From NCBI RefSeq assembly GCF_003931855.1, contig NZ_CP034248.1:2604001-2668000 (forward strand): a stretch of DNA of 64,000 nt, in the 5' to 3' direction. The notes beneath the pieces are model-generated. The model had not been told where the DNA came from, searched no databases, and was given only the letters and a program-made list of their open reading frames with translations. The DNA is from Paenibacillus lentus. Lineage in GTDB: Bacteria > Bacillota > Bacilli > Paenibacillales > Paenibacillaceae. How positions within the stretch are numbered: position 1 is the stretch's first letter; every line of letters begins with the position of its first letter. Shown here one piece after another: positions 18,303 to 27,054 of this stretch. The translations under genes were made by a program, and so were the position numbers.

Positions 18303-19136
18303 ATGAGCAGGGATAATTTGATCAAAATCGTCCTCTTCGTTCTTTTTGCAGGCTTGTGTGCATTGATTTTGCTCCCTTTTTATGCGGTTACGATTGCTTC
18401 CTTCAAGCCGGGCGAGGATTTGATTCGCTACGGGTTGAATTTGAGCCTCGATCTGTCGGTTATGAATTTTGACAATTTCATATATTTGTTCGCCGGTAAC
18501 CATGCGTACTTTACCTGGTTCTTCAACTCGCTGCTGCTGACGACCGTTCAGGTCGTGCTGACTTTGCTCGTTAGTGCGACGGTGGCTTACGGGTTCTCGG
18601 CCTATGAGTTCAGAGGGAAGAACTTCTTGTTTATTTGCGTGCTGTTAATCATGATGGTGCCATTTGAAATATTGCTGCTCCCTTTATATACGCTGACGAA
18701 CAAAATCGGTCTGATGAACTCCTATTCGGCCATTGTGCTTCCCGGCGTGGCTAGCGCCGCGACGATCTTCTTCTTTCGGCAATATCTAAGAGGGGTTCCG
18801 AAGGAAATTATTGCTGCAGGCAGGGTTGACGGCGCTTCGGAGTATGGAATTTATATGAGATTAATATTGCCTGTTATGAAACCATCATTTGCTGCTATGG
18901 CGATTTTAAACGGCATGAACAGCTGGAACAATTTTCTTTGGCCGTTTATGGTGCTCAGCGATGCCGGGAAATACACTCTTCCGATCGGTCTGAAGACGCT
19001 GTTGACGCCTTACGGAAATAACTACGACTTATTGATTGTCGGTTCGTTTTTCTCGATTATTCCTATTTTTATCTTGTTTGTAGCTTTTCAGAAGTATTTT
19101 ATAGATGGCATGACGGCTGGAGCAGTGAAGGGCTAG
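18303..19136 (+). CDS. araQ: ABC permease AraQ
   Basis: A 277-residue MalG-type permease, partner of AraP. The N-terminal segment is IVLFVLFAGLCALILLPFYA and the EAA loop reads IIAAGRVDGASEYGIY, then LILPVMKPS. It ends in DGMTAGAVKG, the usual terminus for this family. AGGAGGAC overlaps the end of araP, so translation is coupled. It is the last gene before an intrinsic terminator. Confidence 0.93.
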   Translation: MSRDNLIKIVLFVLFAGLCALILLPFYAVTIASFKPGEDLIRYGLNLSLDLSVMNFDNFIYLFAGNHAYFTWFFNSLLLTTVQVVLTLLVSATVAYGFSAYEFRGKNFLFICVLLIMMVPFEILLLPLYTLTNKIGLMNSYSAIVLPGVASAATIFFFRQYLRGVPKEIIAAGRVDGASEYGIYMRLILPVMKPSFAAMAILNGMNSWNNFLWPFMVLSDAGKYTLPIGLKTLLTPYGNNYDLLIVGSFFSIIPIFILFVAFQKYFIDGMTAGAVKG

Positions 19137-19172
19137 ATATAAGCTAAAAAGAAAGACGTATTTCCGTTTTTC

Positions 19173-19195
19173 AGGCACCGTCAGGTGCTTTTTCT
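19173..19195 (+). terminator. Intrinsic terminator of the abfA-araNPQ operon
   Basis: GGCACC, loop GTCA, GGTGC, then TTTTTCTT. It lies 37 bases after the araQ stop. Confidence 0.8.
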
Positions 19196-19432
19196 TCATT
19201 TTGTTCAAATCTATGTCCATGCACTGGATTTTATTTTAAAGAAGCATAAATCCTTAATGCAAATAAAAGATACTATATTCGATTCATTGATAAAAATTAC
19301 ACTTTCATAATGAAAGATAGAAAAAAATCCTGAAACATTATATATTTATATAAAACTAAGGACTGATAATGGGGGTGTTAATTGTTTTTTTTAGCATAAC
19401 TTTGACGAAAATAGGTTTAGTTTTATAAAACT

Positions 19433-19503
19433 ATAAAAAGATTTATATTTTATTGTTTACAATCTGTATTCTATATGTTATTTTATATTTGCAAGCGGAT
19501 TCA
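19433..19503 (+). promoter_or_regulatory. Shared promoter module C with perfect cre box
   Basis: ATAAAAAGATTTA (19433-19445), -35 TTTACA (19456-19461), 17-base spacer, -10 TATTTT (19479-19484), and TTGCAAGCGGATTCA (19489-19503), identical to the cre of module B. It drives the second transporter and the downstream GH43/GH51 genes. The stretch 19200-19432 before it is AT-rich with no gene. Confidence 0.82.
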
Positions 19504-19604
19504 TTCAAGTCTTGCAAAAATGTTTTAAGTTTAATTAAAACTGGTTCAGGGTTAACATTTATATTTTTAATATAGTGTTAAATCAATATTCATTAGGAGG
19601 GTTT

Positions 19605-20987
19605 ATGGTGGTCAAGAAAAAAAGTTGGTTTATGCTCGTTTCGCTTATTTTCATCCTCTCTACCGTGTTAGCGGCTTGTGGAGGCAAAGAGAATAGTGAA
19701 GCAGGAAACGGTAACGGGGGTTCAGGGAAAGCCTCAGAGACGAAAGAATTGACATTTATGTATCGTGGAGGTACCGACGAACAGAAAGCGTATACAGAAG
19801 TCGTCAAGAAATTTGAAGAGGATCATCCTGGTGTAAAAGTAAAAATGGTCGTTACAGCAGCAGACCAATATGCCACGAAGCTAAAAGCAGCGATCACGGG
19901 TAATAAGGTGCCTGACGTATTCTATTTTGAATCAGGCGACTTGAAAGCTTATGTGAATAGCGGCATTCTTAAGAACCTTACGCCTTACCTGAATTATAGC
20001 GAGGATATTAATCTTGATAACATTTGGAAATACGGTGTGGACTTGTACCGTTATGATGGAGAAATGGCTGGACAAGGCGACATCTATGGCATGCCAAAGG
20101 ACGTTGGGCCATTTGCTTTAGGATATAACAAGACGATGTTCGAGAAAGAGGGCATTCCTCTCCCGGACAATGACGTTCCGATGACTTGGGATGAGTTCAT
20201 CGAAGTGAATAAGAAGCTGACGAAGGACACCGACGGGGATGGAAAGGTCGACCAATATGGAACAGGCTTTAACGTGAACTGGGCATTGCAAGCCTTTGTT
20301 TGGAGTAATGGAGCTGACTGGATCGATGAGACCAAAACTAAAGTAACGATCGATGATCCGAAATTTGCGGAAGCGCTGCAGTTCTTTGCTGATATGCAAA
20401 ATGTTCACAAAATTACACCTTCCGCTGAAGATGCGCAAACATTGGATACCTACCAGCGTTGGATGAAAGGCGAGCTAGCTTTTTTCCCGGTAGGACCTTG
20501 GGATATGAGTACTTATGAAGGACTTCCGTTTGAATATGATTTGATGCCTTACCCTGCGGGTTCCACAGGCAAGCCGGCCACTTGGACGGGTTCGCTTGGA
20601 ATCGGGGTTTCGGAGAAAACGAAGTATCCAGAAGAGGCAGTTGCACTAGTCAACTATTTGACGGCATCTAAGGAAGGCATGGAAATGCTAGTTAACGCTA
20701 AGGTACAAATTCCAAACCTGATCGACATGGCTGAGGAATGGGCTGCAGATACTTCGACTAAACCGGCAAATAAACAGGAGTTCCTCGATATCGTTGGAGA
20801 TTACGGCCGAGTGTTGCCAGGTCACTACACTTATAATGCCGAATGGTACAACTTGTTCTTTACAGACATTCAACCTGTGATTGACGGCAAAATGACGGCT
20901 GAGGAATATGTGAAGCAGCAGCAGCCGAAAATGCAGAAATTGCTGGATAGAGCGATTGAACAGGAGCAAAAATCAAAGAAAAAATAA
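19605..20987 (+). CDS. ABC sugar-binding lipoprotein (second transporter)
   Basis: A 460-residue family 1 solute-binding lipoprotein; the signal ends in LAACGG. The mature part begins [20 protein letters not shown] and carries the usual hinge pieces [14 protein letters not shown] and [21 protein letters not shown] chose ATG 19605, because AGGAGG lies 5 bases before it; the frame is open 10 codons further upstream without a ribosome site. It is the first gene behind promoter module C. Given its operon, the ligand is probably an arabino-oligosaccharide, but the binding protein alone does not show this. Confidence 0.9.
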   Translation: MVVKKKSWFMLVSLIFILSTVLAACGGKENSEAGNGNGGSGKASETKELTFMYRGGTDEQKAYTEVVKKFEEDHPGVKVKMVVTAADQYATKLKAAITGNKVPDVFYFESGDLKAYVNSGILKNLTPYLNYSEDINLDNIWKYGVDLYRYDGEMAGQGDIYGMPKDVGPFALGYNKTMFEKEGIPLPDNDVPMTWDEFIEVNKKLTKDTDGDGKVDQYGTGFNVNWALQAFVWSNGADWIDETKTKVTIDDPKFAEALQFFADMQNVHKITPSAEDAQTLDTYQRWMKGELAFFPVGPWDMSTYEGLPFEYDLMPYPAGSTGKPATWTGSLGIGVSEKTKYPEEAVALVNYLTASKEGMEMLVNAKVQIPNLIDMAEEWAADTSTKPANKQEFLDIVGDYGRVLPGHYTYNAEWYNLFFTDIQPVIDGKMTAEEYVKQQQPKMQKLLDRAIEQEQKSKKK

Positions 20988-21025
20988 TGAATTTGCAAGT
21001 TTAGTATTGTATTAATCCAGTATGC

Positions 21026-21076
21026 AAAATGATGTTAGTCACTGTGGTTACTATACTAAGGGACTAGCATCATTTT
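21026..21076 (+). promoter_or_regulatory. 15-bp stem-loop between binding-protein and permease genes
   Basis: AAAATGATGTTAGTC (21026-21040) pairs with GACTAGCATCATTTT (21062-21076), with one G-U pair and a 21-base loop. Such intercistronic hairpins commonly keep binding-protein mRNA more abundant than permease mRNA, by partial termination or by blocking 3' decay. Only TTTTC follows, so read-through is expected. Confidence 0.75.
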
Positions 21077-21107
21077 CATTCTGGCATCCGAAATAGAGGT
21101 GAACCGC

Positions 21108-21995
21108 ATGAAAACCAAATCAAATCTCTATCGCAAAGAAAAATTATATGGATTGCTATATGTTTCTCCTCCTGTTCTGGGCTTTCTGCTATTTACATTG
21201 TTCCCTGTAGCGTACTCATTTTACGGCTCGTTTACGGATTGGGACGGCCTGGGGCAAATGGACTTTATAGGATTAAGCAACTTCAAGGATTTGCTCACGG
21301 ATGACCTGTTTCATAAAGCAAGCTTCAATACGATTTACATGATGATTGGAATTCCGATTGGTATTGTCCTAGCCCTGCTGCTGGCTCTCGGATTAAATCG
21401 AGGCATACCAGGAACGACGACATTCCGGGTGATTTACTACGTACCGGTCATTTCTTCGCTAGCAGCGATTTCGATTATGTGGAGCTGGGCGTTCAACGGG
21501 GACTATGGCCTAGTGAACCAATTCCTTGAATTGTTCGGCATTGAAGGCCCTAACTGGCTGATGAACAAGCATACGGTCAAGCCTGCCCTCATTATGATGA
21601 CGGTGTGGAAGGGCCTTGGCTATACGATGCTCTTGTATTTGGCCGCTCTACAGAGCGTTCCCCGTTCTTATTATGAAGCGGCTGAGCTGGACGGGGCGAA
21701 TGGTTTCGCTGCCTTCCGTCATATTACCTGGCCGATGGTTAAACCAGTTACCTTTTTTATCGTAGTAACGAACATTATCGGAGGATCGCAAATTTTTACG
21801 GAGATCAACATTATGACTTCCACAGGGGGGCCGGAATACTCGTCGGCATCCGTCGTGTTCTATATTTGGCAGAAGGCCTTTAGTAACCTGCAGATGGGTT
21901 ATGCCTCCGCAATGGCAGTCGTTCTGGGCATATTCATATTTATTGTGACCCTGATTCAATTCAAAATGAACGAAAAATCATCCTTTGATATTTGA
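21108..21995 (+). CDS. ABC sugar permease, MalF type (second transporter)
   Basis: A 295-residue membrane permease. The first segment is LLYVSPPVLGFLLFTLFPVA and the EAA loop is YYEAAELDGANGFAAF, then ITWPMVKP. The ATG at 21108 has AGAGGTG 5-7 bases upstream and is preferred to the GTG at 21099. It pairs with the MalG-type permease 21 bases downstream to form the channel; no ATPase gene is present. Confidence 0.92.
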   Translation: MKTKSNLYRKEKLYGLLYVSPPVLGFLLFTLFPVAYSFYGSFTDWDGLGQMDFIGLSNFKDLLTDDLFHKASFNTIYMMIGIPIGIVLALLLALGLNRGIPGTTTFRVIYYVPVISSLAAISIMWSWAFNGDYGLVNQFLELFGIEGPNWLMNKHTVKPALIMMTVWKGLGYTMLLYLAALQSVPRSYYEAAELDGANGFAAFRHITWPMVKPVTFFIVVTNIIGGSQIFTEINIMTSTGGPEYSSASVVFYIWQKAFSNLQMGYASAMAVVLGIFIFIVTLIQFKMNEKSSFDI

Positions 21996-22016
21996 GCATG
22001 AGGGAAAGGAGAGAAT

Positions 22017-22865
22017 ATGAATATGTCTCATTCGACTAGAATCAAACTGACGAACACGATCATTTTCATCGTCTTGGCGATCGGGGCCATTTTTATGATT
22101 GCACCGCTCCTATGGATGTTATCTACTTCTATTAAACAAAAAATGGACGTATTTGCATTGCCTCCGGTGTGGATACCTAGCAATCCCCAATGGGGCAAGT
22201 ATTTAGAAATATGGGAAGCGGGCCCGCTCCTTAGCGGGATTAAGAACAGTGTAATTATAGCAGTTTCCGTAACGGTTGTCGGCACATTCACCTCAAGCTT
22301 GGCTGCATTCTCGTTCGCTAAGCTTAGATTTCCGGGCAAAAACCAAATATTTCTTATGCTGCTGTCAGCAATGATGATTCCTTATCCTGCGGTGATGATT
22401 CCGCAATTTATGATGTTTTCTAAAGTGGGCTGGATCGATACGTTGCTCCCGCTCATCGTCCCGGGTTTATTTGGCAACATCATTATGATCTTTTTCTTGC
22501 GACAATATTTGATTAGTATCCCGAATGAGGTTATTGAGGCGGCCAAAATTGATGGCAGCTCTTACTTCCGACTGTTCTCGGTCATCACATTTCCGCTGAT
22601 TAAGCCGGCTGTGGCCGCTCAGCTAATTTTATGGTTTATGGGAATTTGGAATGATTATTTGGCACCTATTATTTATTTGAACTCTCCGGAAAAAATGACG
22701 TTGCAGCTGGTAATTGCCAACTTTAACGCAACGTATGCCATACAGACGGATTATCCGCTTATCATGGCGGCTTCCGTTATTGCTCTACTGCCGGTGCTGA
22801 CCATCTTCCTTGTGTTCCAGAAACAAATTATTGAGTCTGTCGCGATTTCTGGCGTCAAAGGATAA
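22017..22865 (+). CDS. ABC sugar permease, MalG type (second transporter)
   Basis: A 282-residue permease with six predicted membrane segments, EAA loop IEAAKIDGSSYFRLF then ITFPLIKP, and family terminus SVAISGVKG. AAAGGAGA lies 4 bases before the ATG. It is followed after 25 bases by a GH43 lipoprotein, so uptake and cleavage genes share one transcript. Confidence 0.92.
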   Translation: MNMSHSTRIKLTNTIIFIVLAIGAIFMIAPLLWMLSTSIKQKMDVFALPPVWIPSNPQWGKYLEIWEAGPLLSGIKNSVIIAVSVTVVGTFTSSLAAFSFAKLRFPGKNQIFLMLLSAMMIPYPAVMIPQFMMFSKVGWIDTLLPLIVPGLFGNIIMIFFLRQYLISIPNEVIEAAKIDGSSYFRLFSVITFPLIKPAVAAQLILWFMGIWNDYLAPIIYLNSPEKMTLQLVIANFNATYAIQTDYPLIMAASVIALLPVLTIFLVFQKQIIESVAISGVKG

Positions 22866-22890
22866 GCGGGGCAGCAGGGCGGTGCGAAAA

Positions 22891-24327
22891 ATGAAATATC
22901 CGAAAAAGGCGGTGTTGCTGGGAATGTTTGTTTTATTGCTTGTTGGTGCGATGGGATGCTCTGGCAAAGAACCTCCCCATCCGACATTTCCCGATCCCCC
23001 TGGGGTCACGGCGATGTATGATACGTCTGTGCTTCATGCGGAAGAGAAGTGGACGATTAATAATGCCCATGATCCCGGCATTATTAAGACAGAAGATGGC
23101 TACTATGTATTCTCGACTGATGTCAAGGTAGGCGGAGAGCCTAAAGCTGGTGTGATGGTCCGAAAGTCCAAGGATCTCATTCATTGGGAATGGGTAGGTT
23201 ACGCATTGCCAGGTATTCCGGAAGAGGCGAAAGCTTGGTCTGATGCAGTCAATCTCTGGGCACCTGATGTCGTGAAGCACGGTGATGAATATCGGCTCTA
23301 TTATTCCGCATCTACGTTTGGGAGCAGGCAATCGATGATCGGCATGGCAACCTCCAAATCGATCGAAGGGCCTTGGGTTGATCAAGGGGCTGTGCTCAAA
23401 ACGAGAAGTGAGGATGTACTGAACGCTATCGATCCTAATATTATTACGGACGCTGAAGGGCGCATGTGGATGGTCTATGGTTCCTTCTTCGGGGGAATTC
23501 ATATCATGGAGGTTGATCCCTCTTCAGGAAAACCACTCGAAGAAGGATTCGGAAAGACGATAGCCGTACGCGATCCTATCACGGAAGATGGGGCAGTAGA
23601 GGGGCCGTATATTATCTACAACGAAAAGTTCAAGAAATATTATTTATTCGTCTCCTATGACTCTTTATTCGAAGATTACAACGTGCGAATAGCTCGTTCG
23701 GACAATATTACTGGGCCTTATGTCGATTATAATGGCCGGGAAATGACGGATACGGAATTCGAACCACAGTATGAGGTCGGCAATAAAATACTCGGCGGAT
23801 ATAAATTCGGCGAGGATGAGGGATGGATCGCGCCTGGGCACAATTCCGTACTTAAGGATGGAAATGATTATTATATCGTTCACCATGCCCGTGGAGAGGC
23901 GGATAAGCATTGGTCATACCTTCACATCCGCAAAATTTTGTGGACGGAGGACGGATGGCCGGTCGTCTCGCCGGAGAGATATGCCGGCGAGATGGAGCAG
24001 GACATCCCGGAAGCGCTTATTGCCGGTGAATGGGAACGTATTGAGATCGATCCCTTTATTGACGGAATGGTAAAGTCCGACCCTCTCACCTTGTATCCAA
24101 AAGGGAAATTGGAAGGCAGACGTGGTAAGGGGACATGGACATTCGACGGGCATAGGACGCTGAAATTGACCTGGGATGATGTTCAGGAAGGCGAAGGACG
24201 CAACTGGAGCGTTCAACTGCTCCCTTCGTGGGATTGGGAGAAGGGCGTTCAAACCATAGTATTTACCGGATTGGATGAACGTGGAATTTCAATCTGGGGC
24301 AAGCAAACGGCTCGTAATGAGAGCTGA
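22891..24327 (+). CDS. GH43 lipoprotein, arabinan-degrading
   Basis: A 478-residue extracellular family 43 enzyme. ATG 22891 with AGGGCGGTG just upstream; the frame is open back into the permease gene but without a start signal. The signal peptide ends in the lipobox VGAMGC. Catalytic signatures are NAHDPGIIKTEDGYYVFSTD (general base Asp), DPNIITDAEGRMWMVYGSFF (pKa-tuning Asp) and EGPYIIYNEKFKKYY (acid Glu), with GHNSVLKDGNDYYIVHHAR in the last blade and a small C-terminal beta domain. Most similar in layout to endo-1,5-arabinanases. Lipid anchoring puts it beside the importer encoded just upstream. Confidence 0.88.
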   Translation: MKYPKKAVLLGMFVLLLVGAMGCSGKEPPHPTFPDPPGVTAMYDTSVLHAEEKWTINNAHDPGIIKTEDGYYVFSTDVKVGGEPKAGVMVRKSKDLIHWEWVGYALPGIPEEAKAWSDAVNLWAPDVVKHGDEYRLYYSASTFGSRQSMIGMATSKSIEGPWVDQGAVLKTRSEDVLNAIDPNIITDAEGRMWMVYGSFFGGIHIMEVDPSSGKPLEEGFGKTIAVRDPITEDGAVEGPYIIYNEKFKKYYLFVSYDSLFEDYNVRIARSDNITGPYVDYNGREMTDTEFEPQYEVGNKILGGYKFGEDEGWIAPGHNSVLKDGNDYYIVHHARGEADKHWSYLHIRKILWTEDGWPVVSPERYAGEMEQDIPEALIAGEWERIEIDPFIDGMVKSDPLTLYPKGKLEGRRGKGTWTFDGHRTLKLTWDDVQEGEGRNWSVQLLPSWDWEKGVQTIVFTGLDERGISIWGKQTARNES

Positions 24328-24373
24328 GCTGGCCCTGGACTTAACAATATGATTCCAAAAGGAGAAACCAGAA

Positions 24374-25342
24374 ATGAAGACAAATCAGGAATTTATGAAT
24401 CCAATTGTAGAGCAAAGAGCTGATCCTTGGGTTTATCGACATAGCGACGGATACTACTACTTTACTGCATCCGTCCCAGAATACGATCGTATCGAAATTC
24501 GCAGATCTTTAACGATTCAAGGTCTCGGGGAGGCAGAGCCTGTAGTCGCTTGGCGAAAATATGACACCGGACCACTTAGCGCCAACATTTGGGCTCCAGA
24601 AATTCATTATATTCAAGGGAAATGGTATATCTACTTTGCTGCTGCGCGAACGACGGAGACTAAGGACGGACTGTTCGATCACCGGATGTACGTGCTTGAG
24701 AACAGCTCTGCCAACCCGCTCGAAGGGACTTGGGTGGAGAAAGGGCAGGTTCGTACTCGCTGGGAATCTTTTGCTTTGGACGCAACGGTGTTCGAGCACC
24801 GGGGAGACTTGTACTATGTCTGGGCTCAGAAGGATCCTGAAATAGAGGGCAACTCGAATATGTACATTTCCAAAATGAGCAATCCATGGACGCTGACAGG
24901 GGAGCAGGCGATGATTTCTACGCCGGAGTATGATTGGGAAATCATTGGCTTCAAGGTCAACGAAGGGGCTGCCATCTTAAAGCGTAACGGGAAAATTTTC
25001 ATGAGCTATTCAGCAAGCGCCACGGACCACAATTACTGCATGGGTCTCTTGTACGCCGATGAGGATGCGGATCTGCTTAATCCGAAGTCCTGGTCGAAAT
25101 CCCCGGTTCCCGTCTTTCAAACGAATGAGGAGAATGGACAATACGGCCCAGGGCATAACAGCTTCACGGTTACGGAGGATGGGCAGGATGTTATCGTTTA
25201 TCACGCCCGCAATTACAAGGAAATTACGGGTGATCCTCTCTATGATCCAAATCGGCATACACGCGCCCAAATTTTCCATTGGAACGAAGACGGGACGCCG
25301 AACTTCGGCGAGCCTGTACCGGATGCGCAGCGTACTCGCTAA
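24374..25342 (+). CDS. Intracellular GH43 exo-arabinanase / arabinofuranosidase
   Basis: A 322-residue single-domain GH43 without signal peptide. Base D17 lies in QRADPWVYRHSDGYYYFTAS, followed by APEIHYIQGKWYIYFAAA, LDATVFEHRGDLYYVWAQ and NEGAAILKRNGKIFMSYSAS. The short single propeller and these motifs fit the GH43_26-type exo-acting arabinofuranosidases. It should take single arabinose units from imported oligosaccharides next to the GH51 enzyme. An AAAGGAGAAACC site precedes the ATG. Exact bond specificity cannot be read from sequence. Confidence 0.83.
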   Translation: MKTNQEFMNPIVEQRADPWVYRHSDGYYYFTASVPEYDRIEIRRSLTIQGLGEAEPVVAWRKYDTGPLSANIWAPEIHYIQGKWYIYFAAARTTETKDGLFDHRMYVLENSSANPLEGTWVEKGQVRTRWESFALDATVFEHRGDLYYVWAQKDPEIEGNSNMYISKMSNPWTLTGEQAMISTPEYDWEIIGFKVNEGAAILKRNGKIFMSYSASATDHNYCMGLLYADEDADLLNPKSWSKSPVPVFQTNEENGQYGPGHNSFTVTEDGQDVIVYHARNYKEITGDPLYDPNRHTRAQIFHWNEDGTPNFGEPVPDAQRTR

Positions 25343-25407
25343 CGGATTGCCGTTTCTGCTGAGGGTGGATTAAAGGATAATGAGAATTAAATCTGGAGGG
25401 CATCGCT

Positions 25408-26895
25408 GTGAATAACAATGTGATCGTCAACGCGGATATTCGCAAAGGAACCATTAATAAGAATATTTATGGTCATTTCTCGGAGCATCTTGGCAGATGT
25501 ATTTACGAGGGAATTTGGGTAGGAGAGGATTCTCCTATCCCGAATACAAAGGGCATTCGCAATGACGTTCTGGAAGCATTGAGGCAAATCAAGGTTCCAG
25601 TCCTGCGTTGGCCGGGGGGCTGTTTTGCTGATGAATATCATTGGAAGGACGGCGTTGGGCCGAGGGAACAACGCAAGCGCATGGTAAATACGCACTGGGG
25701 CGGCGTGGTTGAGAATAATCATTTTGGCACCCATGAGTTCATGCTGCTCTGCGAATTGCTGGAATGCGAGCCGTATATTTGCGGTAATGTCGGAAGCGGA
25801 ACGGTTCAGGAGATGTCGGAATGGGTTGAATACATGACCTTTGACGGCGAGTCTCCGATGGCGAACTGGAGACGCGAGAATGGCCGGGAAGAGCCGTGGA
25901 AGCTGAAGTATTTTGGAGTAGGGAATGAGAACTGGGGCTGCGGCGGAAATATGCGACCGGAATATTATGCTGATTTATACCGCCGTTACCAGACCTATGT
26001 ACGGAATTACGGGGACAACAAAATTTATAAAATCGCCGGCGGGGCGAACGTGGATGATTACAACTGGACTGAAGTGTTAATGAAGAACGCCGGCTGGCTC
26101 ATGGACGGCTTGAGCCTGCACTACTATACAATCCCAGGAGATTTCTGGCTAGGCAAAGGATCGGCCCTCGACTTCCCGGAGGACGAGTGGTTCATCACGA
26201 TGAAAAAAGCTCTTCATATGGACGAATTGATTACCAAGCATAGTACGATCATGGATAAATACGATCCGGAAAAACGCGTAGGCATGATCATTGACGAGTG
26301 GGGTACTTGGTTTGATGTTGAGCCGGGCACGAATCCAGGCTTCCTGTATCAGCAGAACACAATTCGGGATGCATTGGTGGCAGGCTTGCATTTCAACATT
26401 TTCCACAATCATTGCGACCGTGTGCAAATGACGAATATTGCACAGACCGTAAACGTATTGCAGGCGATGATCCTGACGGAAGGCGAGAAAATGATTCTGA
26501 CGCCGACCTATCATGTATTTGATATGTACAAAGTCCATCAGGATGCAGAGCTATTAGCTGTCGACTCGACGTTCGGCGAGTACGAATACAATGGCGAGAA
26601 GCTGCCGCAAGTGACGGTATCCGCTTCGAGAGATGCGGCTGGCAAAGTTCATATCAGCCTGTGCAATATCGATCATCGGCAGGAGGCCGTGCTTGACCTT
26701 GAGCTTCGCGGCATCGATGCTGCCGGTGCGAAAGTATCTGGAACGATCATCACGGCTGACCAGATGAACGCGCACAATACCTTTGAGCAGCCGGATACCG
26801 TCAAACCGGCAGAATTTACTGGGGCTGCCGTACAGGGCAATAAGCTGGCGATCAAGCTGCCGGCCATGTCCGTTGTGACGATTGCTGTAGAGTAA
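25408..26895 (+). CDS. GH51 alpha-L-arabinofuranosidase (second)
   Basis: A 495-residue cytosolic GH51 with acid/base E174 in [12 protein letters not shown] and nucleophile E297 in [11 protein letters not shown]; the barrel start reads [23 protein letters not shown] start with TGGAGGG 8-9 bases upstream. It is clearly a different subgroup from the other GH51 (14178): the loops after the catalytic residues differ (NENWGCGG against NEMDGPW). The two paralogues probably prefer different linkages or substrates. It is the fifth gene of the module C operon. Confidence 0.94.
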   Translation: MNNNVIVNADIRKGTINKNIYGHFSEHLGRCIYEGIWVGEDSPIPNTKGIRNDVLEALRQIKVPVLRWPGGCFADEYHWKDGVGPREQRKRMVNTHWGGVVENNHFGTHEFMLLCELLECEPYICGNVGSGTVQEMSEWVEYMTFDGESPMANWRRENGREEPWKLKYFGVGNENWGCGGNMRPEYYADLYRRYQTYVRNYGDNKIYKIAGGANVDDYNWTEVLMKNAGWLMDGLSLHYYTIPGDFWLGKGSALDFPEDEWFITMKKALHMDELITKHSTIMDKYDPEKRVGMIIDEWGTWFDVEPGTNPGFLYQQNTIRDALVAGLHFNIFHNHCDRVQMTNIAQTVNVLQAMILTEGEKMILTPTYHVFDMYKVHQDAELLAVDSTFGEYEYNGEKLPQVTVSASRDAAGKVHISLCNIDHRQEAVLDLELRGIDAAGAKVSGTIITADQMNAHNTFEQPDTVKPAEFTGAAVQGNKLAIKLPAMSVVTIAVE

Positions 26896-26917
26896 GTAAA
26901 TATTCATTTTAACAAAC

Positions 26918-26970
26918 GAGAACCGACAGCGAGAAGGAGCATTTTATATTCTGACGCGCTGCCGGTTCTC
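26918..26970 (+). terminator. Long inverted repeat before the SLH-GH43 gene
   Basis: GAGAACCGACAGCG (26918-26931) pairs with CGCTGCCGGTTCTC (26957-26970) with one mismatch; flanking ACAAAC/GTTTGT extends the match. It is followed by TTGGTTTG rather than a clean U-tract. It probably attenuates transcription between the GH51 gene and the giant gene. Confidence 0.6.
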
Positions 26971-27054
26971 TTGGTTTGTCAGCTGCGTGTACTGTTACAG
27001 TTAGCATCAATCATTAGGCTTGCTTTAAAAAACATGAATGAGGGGGATATCCAT

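Noticed and set aside
22810..22890. Extension of the GH43 gene into the end of the permease gene
   Set aside because: The frame is open but there is no ribosome site, and the lipoprotein signal starts only at 22891.
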